A DNA stretch of 6,971 nt from Chloroflexota bacterium (GTDB lineage Bacteria; Chloroflexota; Limnocylindria; Limnocylindrales; CSP1-4): assembly GCA_027346765.1 (NCBI GenBank), contig DAIERN010000076.1, positions 1 through 6,971 of the forward strand, read 5' to 3'. The notes beneath the pieces were generated by a model, which ran no database searches, was not told where the DNA came from, and saw only the letters and a program-made list of their open reading frames with translations. Position 1 is the stretch's first letter; every line of letters begins with the position of its first letter. This document shows positions 1 to 5,214 of the stretch, piece by piece. Position numbers and translations under genes: made by a program.

Positions 1-135
1 GTGGTCCGCCTCGCGCAGCGCCTCCGAGAACGACGCCAGCATGCCGCCGCTGATCGCGTTCAGCCGCTCGGGCCGGTTGAGGGTGATGGTTGCCACGTGG
101 TCGCTGACGTCGTACAGCAGGTCGCGGTACTCCAT
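1..135 (-). CDS. Enoyl-CoA hydratase/isomerase family protein, N-terminal 45 residues (cut by window edge)
   Basis: Reading down from the ATG at 135, the minus strand gives 45 uninterrupted codons to the window edge. Residues 13-28 read HVATITLNRPERLNAI, the hallmark N-terminal motif of the crotonase superfamily (beta strand followed by LNRP-x-xx-NA). Family members hydrate or isomerise acyl-CoA thioesters, typically in fatty acid or aromatic degradation; the oxyanion-hole and catalytic segments lie outside the window, so the exact reaction cannot be named. A strong ribosome site, GAGGAG (146-151), sits 10 bases before the start. The gene is divergent from the alpha/beta hydrolase at 341. The family call is firm, the substrate unknown. 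Confidence 0.88.
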   Translation of the reverse strand, partial: MEYRDLLYDVSDHVATITLNRPERLNAISGGMLASFSEALREADH

Positions 136-174
136 AACGGTTCTGCTCCTCGCTCGATGTCGTGCCGTGCGGCC

Positions 175-180
175 AGCATA
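175..180 (-). promoter_or_regulatory. Candidate -10 element for the enoyl-CoA hydratase gene
   Basis: TATGCT on the minus strand, 39 bases before the ATG at 135. It is one of few AT-rich hexamers in this intergenic region and keeps the TA...T skeleton of a sigma-70 -10 box. No convincing -35 is seen 16-18 bases upstream. Confidence 0.25.
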
Positions 181-209
181 ACACCGGTCCCGGCCGCGCA
201 GGGGCGCTG

Positions 210-265
210 CCGCCTCCCGCCTCCCGCCTCCCGCCTCCACGTTCCATCCTCCAGTCTCCGCGCTC
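210..265. repeat. Heptanucleotide tandem tract 1 (4 perfect plus 4 degenerate units)
   Basis: Four exact copies of CCGCCTC (210-237) are followed without phase change by CACGTTC, CATCCTC, CAGTCTC and CGCGCTC. All eight 7-base units begin with C and end with TC, so the 7-base period outlives the exact repeat. The minus strand carries spaced GGG/GG runs that could form a G-quadruplex. The tract lies between the divergent hydratase and hydrolase genes, 21 bases before the -10-like hexamer of the latter. It shares CCTCCAG and CAGTCTCC with tract 3. Confidence 0.85.
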
Positions 266-286
266 GTGCCTACGCGCGCCGTGCGG

Positions 287-292
287 GACAAT
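287..292 (+). promoter_or_regulatory. Candidate -10 element for the alpha/beta hydrolase operon
   Basis: GACAAT, 48 bases before the ATG at 341, is the AT-richest hexamer between the GC-rich tract 1 and the gene. It would leave a leader of about 40 bases, consistent with the clear Shine-Dalgarno site used there. The flanking GCGCCGT...CGG resembles the sequence before TACAAC at 6042. No good -35 is visible. Confidence 0.28.
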
Positions 293-340
293 GTCTCTCG
301 TCCGCGGCAGCAGCGGCCGGGCGACCACAGGAGCGAGGCC

Positions 341-1204
341 ATGCCGAAGGCGGCGCTGAACGGCATCGAGATCCACTACGAAGTCCACGGCGAGGGCACG
401 CCGCTCGTGCTCGCCCACGGCTACACCGCGTCACTCGAGATGTGGCGCGACCAGGTGCCCGCCTTCTCCTCGCAGTACCGCCTCGTCATCTACGACTGCC
501 GCGGCCACGGCGCCTCCACCGCACCGGCCGGCCTCGACCGCTACAGCCTCGCCCGCGATTACGTCGGCGACCAGCTCGCGCTGATGGACCACCTCGGCAT
601 CGACCGCGCGTACGTCGGCGGCCTGTCGATGGGCGGCATGATCGCCCAGGAGTTCGTCCTCCAGCACCCCGAGCGCGTCTCGGCCGCGCTCCTCTTCGAC
701 ACCGGCCCCGGCATGGGCGCCGTGGCGCGCGACCCGGCGTTCGCCGCCCGCTTCGGCCAGATGCGCGAAACGATGCAGGCCCTCGCCCGCACGAAGGGCA
801 TGGGCGCCATCATTGACGCGATGCGCAACAGCCCGATGACCTTCCGCCCGCCCCCCGGCACGCCGGTGCCCGAGGGTGTGCGGCGGCACGTCGAGAACAT
901 GCGCCAGATGAGCGTCGATGGCTATCTCGGTGGCGGCAAGGCGCTCCAGGACTGGGCCGGCAGCCTCGACCGGCTCCACCAGATCACCGCGCCGGCGCTC
1001 GTGCTCGTCGGCGAGCATGACGCGCTGCTGCCCGCGAGCCGCCTGATTCACGAGCGCATCGCCGGCAGCCGCTTTGCGCTCCTGCGCAACAGCGGCCACG
1101 GCACAAACCTCTGGCGCCCCGAAGCCTTCACCCGCGCCACCATGGACTTCCTCGCCGACGTCGACGCCCGCCGCCCCGTCGCCGGCGAGATCATCGTGCC
1201 GTAG
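341..1204 (+). CDS. Alpha/beta hydrolase fold protein (287 aa)
   Basis: A cytoplasmic alpha/beta hydrolase of usual family length with a complete apparent triad. The HG oxyanion motif is in LAHGYTAS (residues 24-31). The nucleophile elbow GLSMGG places Ser96, the acid is probably Asp227 in VGEHD, and the base His253 in NSGHGTN. DCRGHGAS at 52-59 is also typical. Such proteins are esterases, lactonases (3-oxoadipate enol-lactonase-like) or C-C hydrolases; the cap region (about 125-205) does not let me choose. The ATG at 341 is preferred because CAGGAG (328-333) lies 7 bases upstream and homology begins at once; an in-frame ATG at 266 would only add low-complexity residues. There is no signal peptide. 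The deacetylase gene follows 16 bases downstream, so the two are probably co-transcribed. Confidence 0.93.
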   Translation: MPKAALNGIEIHYEVHGEGTPLVLAHGYTASLEMWRDQVPAFSSQYRLVIYDCRGHGASTAPAGLDRYSLARDYVGDQLALMDHLGIDRAYVGGLSMGGMIAQEFVLQHPERVSAALLFDTGPGMGAVARDPAFAARFGQMRETMQALARTKGMGAIIDAMRNSPMTFRPPPGTPVPEGVRRHVENMRQMSVDGYLGGGKALQDWAGSLDRLHQITAPALVLVGEHDALLPASRLIHERIAGSRFALLRNSGHGTNLWRPEAFTRATMDFLADVDARRPVAGEIIVP

Positions 1205-1220
1205 CGCGCGAAGGAGCAGC

Positions 1221-2039
1221 ATGCCGCCCAGTCAGCGCACAACCCGCAGCAAGAAGCCCGCAGCCGGCAGGACGCCGCCCGTCGAGGAGCCGGGCGGCCC
1301 GTCTGGGAAGTGGGCGACCTACGAGCGCGCGCTGATCATCACCGCGCACCCGGACGACGCCGAGTTCCTCGCCGGCGGCACGATCGCGAAGATGTGCGAC
1401 CTCGGCTGGGACGTGCGCATCTGCGTCGCCACCAGCGGCGACAAGGGCACCCGCGACCCCGACATGCGCCCGCAGGAGCTGGCTGCCATCCGGGAGGCCG
1501 AGCAGCGCGCGGCGGCGAAGGTGCTCGGCCTCAGCGAGTGCATCTTCTGGGGCTACCCGGACGGCTTCCTGCTCGAGACGCCGGAGCTTCGCGGCCAGGT
1601 CGTCGCGCTGATCCGCCGCCTCAAGCCCGACGTCGTGATCAGTTGGGACGGCTTCCGCCCCGGCTTCAACCACCACGACCATCGCGCCATCGGCCGCGTC
1701 GTCCGCGACGCGCTCTATCCCGCCGCCCACGACCCGCTGTACTTCGTCGAGCAGCGCGCCGATGGACTCGCCGCCCACCGCACCGCCGAGCTGCTGCTCG
1801 CCGGCGCCGAGGACGCCGACTTCCACGTCGACATCGAGCCCTGGCTCGAGCGCAAGGTCGACGCCATCCTCTGCCATACGAGCCAGATCGACGGCCGCAC
1901 GCGCGACGACATGCTGAAGCGCTGGCGCGAAGCGGCGAAGAAGGACCGCGAGCGCCGCAAGCGCACCGGCTTCCGATTCTCGGAGTCCTTCAAGCGCATC
2001 GAAATGCGCCGCCCGCCCGCCGCGCCTCCGCCGCCGTAG
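1221..2039 (+). CDS. PIG-L/LmbE family metal-dependent deacetylase (272 aa)
   Basis: The PIG-L family removes N-acetyl groups from sugar conjugates, as in GlcNAc-PI, mycothiol (MshB) and bacillithiol (BshB) synthesis. The metal/catalytic motif AHPDDAE is at 42-48. By analogy with MshB, His43, Asp46 and His154 (in HHDHRA, 151-156) bind zinc and Asp45 is the general base. GDKGT (73-77) and the following acidic stretch are also family-typical. Residues 1-32 are a basic, Pro/Ser-rich extension without signal peptide character, and the C-terminus ends in a proline run. The ATG at 1221 is chosen because AAGGAG (1211-1216) lies just upstream and the alternative at 1074 would overlap the hydrolase by 131 bases. 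The substrate is unknown. With the hydrolase it may process a small acylated metabolite (inference). Confidence 0.93.
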   Translation: MPPSQRTTRSKKPAAGRTPPVEEPGGPSGKWATYERALIITAHPDDAEFLAGGTIAKMCDLGWDVRICVATSGDKGTRDPDMRPQELAAIREAEQRAAAKVLGLSECIFWGYPDGFLLETPELRGQVVALIRRLKPDVVISWDGFRPGFNHHDHRAIGRVVRDALYPAAHDPLYFVEQRADGLAAHRTAELLLAGAEDADFHVDIEPWLERKVDAILCHTSQIDGRTRDDMLKRWREAAKKDRERRKRTGFRFSESFKRIEMRRPPAAPPPP

Positions 2040-2063
2040 GGCCGCTTCTCGCCGCGCTCCGCG

Positions 2064-2133
2064 CAGGTTCCAGGTTCCAGGTTCCAGGTTCCAGGTTCTT
2101 GGTTCTTGGTTCTTCTTCGTCCCCCGTCCCCCG
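2064..2133. repeat. Heptanucleotide tandem tract 2 (10 consecutive 7-base units)
   Basis: Five exact CAGGTTC units (2064-2098) are followed in phase by two TTGGTTC units (2099-2112), one TTCTTCG, and two TCCCCCG units (2120-2133). The 7-base period therefore persists for 70 bases while the unit sequence changes three times. It starts 25 bases after the deacetylase stop and ends 25 bases before the -10-like hexamer of ccsA. Open frames through it are artefacts. It is longer than tract 1 but has the same period and the same pyrimidine-rich plus strand. Confidence 0.93.
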
Positions 2134-2157
2134 GTTCTACGGCCTGCCGCCGCGCGG

Positions 2158-2163
2158 TACCAT
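2158..2163 (+). promoter_or_regulatory. Candidate -10 element (TACCAT) for ccsA
   Basis: TACCAT lies 8 bases before the ATG at 2172, in otherwise GC-rich sequence. The same hexamer sits 6 bases before the arsR-type gene start at 5970. Since there is no Shine-Dalgarno sequence before 2172, a leaderless or nearly leaderless transcript is plausible. No -35 is recognised. Confidence 0.35.
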
Positions 2164-2171
2164 GGTTGACG

Positions 2172-3056
2172 ATGGAATCCCTGGCCTACCACTTCTTCGT
2201 CGCCGGCTACGTCCTCTCTCTGGTCGCCACCGCCGCGTACGTCGCCATCCCGCTCTGGCCGCGCGTCGCGTATCGCAGCGCGGCGACGACCGCCGGCACC
2301 AACGTCACCATCGCCGCGAAGAGCGAGCCGCCAGCGTTCCTCCCGGCGCTCGCCACCGGCGCGAGCTGGATGATGTTCGTCGCGCTGACCTGCTCGCTCG
2401 CCTTCCGCTGGGCCGCCACGGGCCACCCGCCCTACACCAACATGTACGAATACACGATCGCCCTTGGCTGGGGCTGCTCGCTCTTCTACGTCATCTTCGA
2501 GCGCGTCTACCACCAGCGCGCGCTCGGGGCGGTGCTGCTACCAGGCATCGCCGCGCTCTTCACCGTCGCGCTCATCTACTTCCCGGAGCACATCGAGCCG
2601 CTGATCCCGGCGCTCCAGGCGAACCGCATCTTGGCGATCCACGTCGGCATGATGATGCTCGCGTACAGCGCGCTGTCGGTGTCGTTCGGCGCCGCGGTGC
2701 TGTACTTCGTGCAGGGCGGCAAGCGCCGCTTCGCCCGCCTGCCCTCCGCCGGCCGGCTCGAGGAGATCGCGCACAGGTCGGTGCTCGTCGGCTTCCCGAT
2801 GCTGGCGCTGGGCATCGTCGCCGGCGCGATCTGGGCGGAGAACGCCTGGGGCCGCTACTGGGGCTGGGACCCGAAGGAGACGTCGGCGCTCGTCACGTGG
2901 CTGATCTACGCCGGCTACCTGCACGCGCGCGGCCTCAAGGGCTGGCGCGGCAACCGCGCGGCGGCGATCCTGATCCTCGGCTACATCGGCGTGCTGTTCA
3001 CGTACTTCGCCGTCAACCTCTGGGTCGCCGGCCTCCACTCCTACGCCGGCGTGTGA
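2172..3056 (+). CDS. ccsA: CcsA-type cytochrome c assembly protein (294 aa)
   Basis: An integral membrane protein of the CcmC/CcmF/CcsA heme-handling family. In system II, CcsA works with CcsB/ResB to deliver heme across the membrane for attachment to apocytochromes c. The WWD signature is clear at 221-236 (Trp226, Trp230, Trp232 in WGRYWGWDPKE). P-x-x-NMYE lies at 87-93. His157 (in ILAIHVGMM) and His289 (in GLHSYAG) fit the conserved heme-ligand histidines. Hydrophobic segments at roughly 8-28, 62-80, 96-110, 119-137, 155-180, 205-222, 236-250 and 265-285 suggest about eight spans. The ATG at 2172 is preferred to a TTG at 2106, which lies inside the heptad tract. No ResB partner, thioredoxin or cytochrome gene is visible in the window. 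Confidence 0.93.
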   Translation: MESLAYHFFVAGYVLSLVATAAYVAIPLWPRVAYRSAATTAGTNVTIAAKSEPPAFLPALATGASWMMFVALTCSLAFRWAATGHPPYTNMYEYTIALGWGCSLFYVIFERVYHQRALGAVLLPGIAALFTVALIYFPEHIEPLIPALQANRILAIHVGMMMLAYSALSVSFGAAVLYFVQGGKRRFARLPSAGRLEEIAHRSVLVGFPMLALGIVAGAIWAENAWGRYWGWDPKETSALVTWLIYAGYLHARGLKGWRGNRAAAILILGYIGVLFTYFAVNLWVAGLHSYAGV

Positions 3057-3115
3057 TAGTGGCCCATCAGCGCGCCGTCTCGCCGGCACAACCCGCGATC
3101 GCCGCGACCCACGCG

Positions 3116-3619
3116 TCAACCGCCCACGATGAACACGAGTTCATCAGTGCGGGCGTCGATGAAGCTCACCTGATAAGTCGGCCGCGGCAGGTGGAGCGAC
3201 GCCCCCAGCGGACCGCCCGAAGGCCGGACGATGCCGCCGACGGGCATCTGCGATACCGCCCAGACTAGCCGTGGCCCGCTGCCTGAGTAGGGCGAAGTCA
3301 ACTCGACGAGGACGGCCTCGCGCAGCGTTGCGCCGTCCCATAACGCTGCCTTGATCGCCGCCTCGCGGCTGAAGCCCGGCTGGGTGCCAGCCGGGGGCGC
3401 GGCCAGATGGATCTCAGGGGCGGACGAGGCGAGCCCGGCGGCTGTCTGCAGGACGACGCTCGGCGGAGAGACGGCAGATGTCGGCGTGCCGTGCACCGCG
3501 GAGGGAGTTGGGCCCGGAAGGGCACCGGCAGCCATGAACGCTCCCCCTGCCACGACCGCCAGGAGCGCCGCCGAGAACAGGGCAGCCCGACGATTCAGAA
3601 TGCGCATAGCGAATCCCAT
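3116..3619 (-). CDS. Small exported protein, possible PepSY-like domain (167 aa)
   Basis: I do not recognise a named gene. Residues 5-34 form a signal peptide or membrane anchor: MRILNRR, then a hydrophobic stretch AALFSAALLAVVAGGAF. Residues 36-80 are a Pro/Ser/Thr/Ala-rich linker. The remaining part begins GFSREAAIKAAL (82-93), continues with RLVWAVSQ (117-124), and ends TYQVSFIDARTDELVFIVGG. That order (helix starting SREAAI, VW strand, strand ending D-A-x-T-x-E) resembles PepSY or similar propeptide-type modules; this is inference. The ATG at 3619 is supported by GGAGG (3625-3629) 5 bases upstream. The start overlaps the end of the cohesin-dockerin gene by 25 bases, which implies translational coupling and a shared job outside the cytoplasm. 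It is convergent with ccsA. Confidence 0.75.
   Translation of the reverse strand: MGFAMRILNRRAALFSAALLAVVAGGAFMAAGALPGPTPSAVHGTPTSAVSPPSVVLQTAAGLASSAPEIHLAAPPAGTQPGFSREAAIKAALWDGATLREAVLVELTSPYSGSGPRLVWAVSQMPVGGIVRPSGGPLGASLHLPRPTYQVSFIDARTDELVFIVGG
3221..3270. repeat. Copy 1 of a dispersed ~50-base sequence (partner at 6716-6763)
   Basis: Aligned with 6716-6763 it shows 39 identities in 47 aligned columns plus three small gaps (2, 1 and 1 bases). All eight substitutions are transitions. Here it lies within the minus-strand small exported protein gene, where it encodes about residues 118-133, including SQMPVGGI. Confidence 0.55.
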
Positions 3620-5053
3620 ATGTCCCTCCGGAGCGCGGACGTCCCACTCATCGAGTAATATTGCGCATACACGTTCGAGTCGCTGCCTGCGAAGCTCTCC
3701 CACCCGTTGATCCAGATGTGCCCGTCGTCCAGTGTCTCGGTTACAAACGATCCCCCGGGCATTTGATCCGCCAAGTTCTGAGTCTCTCCCGCGTTTTGCG
3801 CTGCGGTGGGTTGAAAATACGCCGGCAGTGTTTGCAAGACATTGCCGTGCGCCTCGAACGTGAACACAGGTGGACCCGCATCAGCGTAGAGCATCGTGTA
3901 GTAAGTAGACGTGCCGGGAGGGTCTGCATTGTCGAAGAGGATGTAGGGATGGACAACGCCGGGTGCGTCCGTGTACTGGATGAAATTGTAGCGGCGGCCG
4001 AATGGGAACGCGAGCCAGCCGACTTGTGCAAAGTCTTGGCCATCCACCGTGTCGAGCATCACCCAGGCGGCGCTGGCGCCATGAGGAGAACCGTAGGACA
4101 CCCAAGGCCCATAACCGGAGTAGTTGAGAATATTGGAATAGGCGCCACCCACCCTTGACCCCACCGATCTGTACCACCCAATGCCCCGGGCCGTCGGCTG
4201 CGGGTCGGGTGAGCGATTAGGCCGGCAGGGCATACAGCCCGTTACGCCCAGGTTGTAATCCCCCGCGATCGCCGAAAGGTCAAAGATGTTCACCGTACCG
4301 TCGCCGTTGACATCGGCCCATGGTTTGTACGCCGGGTCCGACGGTGGCCGTTGGTACGAGCTCGCCGTGATTGCAAGGTCGAAGATATTGATGACGCCAT
4401 CGCGGTTGATGTCGTATGGGCAGTGCCCTGTCGCGGCGGCCAGCGGGCCTTGCGCTTGCGGGGCGCTCGGCACCGGTGCTGCTGCGGGTGGCGTGCACGT
4501 GTGCCCCGTTGTGTCTGCCGTCCCGTCGTAATAGGTGTTTGCTTGCGCGGAGAAGTCGGCGGCGTTCACAGTGAACGTCCCGCTAATCGAGTCACCGCCG
4601 TCCGGCGAGCCGAAGGTGTAGAGGTGGATCTTCGAACAGCCGCTCGCGGCGGGTGTCAGCGTGAAGGTGGCGAGGAGCTTGCCGCTCGCGTTCGTCGCGG
4701 AGTAGCCCGCGCATCCGAACACCACGCCCCCGCCATCGGCGTCGAAGGCTCCGGTGTTCGCGGCCGGGCACGTGCCGCTCCCGACCGACGGGTCGAACAC
4801 CCCGCCCGCAGCGCTCGCCGAACTGAAGCTGAAGACCGCCGGATCCCAGCGCACGTGCAGGTTGAATCCCTGGTAGCTGTCGCCGACGACGCCCACCGCG
4901 TACACCGGGACCTGCACCTTCCCGTTGGCGAGCGCCGGGCTACCGACGGCGATGCCGGGCCCGCTGCCGCTCGCGTGCGCTAGCGGGGGGGGGGGCGAGG
5001 CTCAGGAGGACGCCAAACGCCGCGAGCGGGATCAGCCAAAGCAGGGACTTCAT
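3595..5053 (-). CDS. Secreted cohesin-dockerin protein with unknown C-terminal domain; frame broken by a C11 run (485 aa if 10 C)
   Basis: The ATG at 5053, with AAGGGAG (5060-5066) 6 bases upstream, begins a classic signal peptide (MKSLLWLIPLAAFGVLLSLA). As written, this frame passes through 11 C (4985-4995) and stops at 4940-4942 after 37 codons. The next frame is open from 5001 to the stop at 3595 but has no usable start. Removing one C joins them into 485 residues with an AHA cleavage site at 25-27. Following the joined numbering: a cohesin-like beta domain at about 29-170 (VQVPVYAVG...YQGFNLHVRWDPAVF), a Pro/Ala linker at 188-207, and a dockerin type I at 211-267. Its two calcium loops have ligands D214, N216, D218, N222, D225 and D247, N249, D251, N255, D258. 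Residues 270-485 are an unrecognised aromatic-rich, probably beta domain. Cohesin and dockerin normally bind each other between proteins, so self-assembly is possible. G+C is lower than in its neighbours. Confidence 0.85.
4985..4995. repeat. Homopolymer run of 11 G (C11 on the coding strand) at a frame junction
   Basis: Eleven consecutive G on the plus strand lie in codons 20-23 of the cohesin-dockerin gene, between the hydrophobic core of the signal peptide and its cleavage site. Length 10 (or 7, 13) joins the signal peptide to the mature protein; length 11 does not. This is the position and form of a slipped-strand contingency tract, but homopolymers are also where sequencers and assemblers err. 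Confidence 0.95.
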
Positions 5054-5059
5054 CCGCGT

Positions 5060-5066
5060 CTCCCTT
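5060..5066 (-). promoter_or_regulatory. Ribosome binding site deciding the cohesin-dockerin start
   Basis: AAGGGAG on the minus strand ends 6 bases before the ATG at 5053. It shows that translation begins with the signal peptide rather than at the GTG at 4917 in the mature frame, which has no suitably spaced Shine-Dalgarno sequence and would remove the first cohesin strand. Confidence 0.75.
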
Positions 5067-5079
5067 CTCCTCGTCCCCC

Positions 5080-5108
5080 ACAGTAATCGTGGGTACGGAG
5101 AAAGTCAA
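5080..5108 (-). promoter_or_regulatory. Sigma-70-type promoter of the cohesin-dockerin gene
   Basis: On the minus strand, TTGACT (5108-5103) is followed after 17 bases by TACTGT (5085-5080). The -35 matches consensus at five of six positions, spacing is ideal, and the -10 keeps TA...T. Initiation would fall about 20 bases before the ATG at 5053. This is the best promoter in the window. Confidence 0.6.
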
Positions 5109-5176
5109 GCAATTGTGCGAGGGACTCGCGAAGCATCATGGGTGCCCCGCCTCACGCGCCCGGCACGCGCCCTCCA

Positions 5177-5204
5177 TCCAGTCTCCTTCCTCCAGCGTCC
5201 ATCC
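5177..5204. repeat. Heptanucleotide tract 3 (four degenerate units)
   Basis: TCCAGTC, TCCTTCC, TCCAGCG and TCCATCC are four successive 7-base units all beginning TCC. The tract lies between the arsR-type stop (5215) and the cohesin-dockerin promoter. It shares CAGTCTCC, TCCATCC and CCTCCAG words with tract 1, so the two probably belong to one family, with tract 3 more decayed. Confidence 0.6.
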
Positions 5205-5214
5205 CTCGGCGCTA

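Noticed and set aside
2064..2133. CRISPR array
   Set aside because: The units are 7 bases long, contiguous and without unique spacers; no cas genes are present.
2106..2171. TTG at 2106 as the ccsA start
   Set aside because: The extra 22 residues are encoded by the repeat tract and its flank and have no family similarity; the first membrane helix begins after the ATG at 2172.
3057..3115. Bidirectional terminator between ccsA and the convergent small gene
   Set aside because: I found no stem of useful length followed by a T run on either strand, only short GC palindromes such as GCGATCGC.
1310..3268. A 652-codon plus-strand open frame and other very long frames, such as minus-strand 1191-2513
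   Set aside because: They overlap the well-recognised deacetylase and ccsA genes in other frames, have Arg/Pro/Ala-rich low-complexity translations, and run through the heptad repeat. This is typical of shadow frames in GC-rich DNA.
3620..3703. ATG at 3703 as the start of the small exported protein
   Set aside because: It would bury the signal peptide behind 28 polar residues and extend the overlap with the upstream gene; GGAGG at 3625-3629 points to the ATG at 3619.
3595..4917. GTG at 4917 as the start of the cohesin-dockerin gene
   Set aside because: It would begin inside the first cohesin strand, has no suitable Shine-Dalgarno spacing and removes the signal peptide. The ATG at 5053 has a promoter, a ribosome site and a textbook signal peptide.
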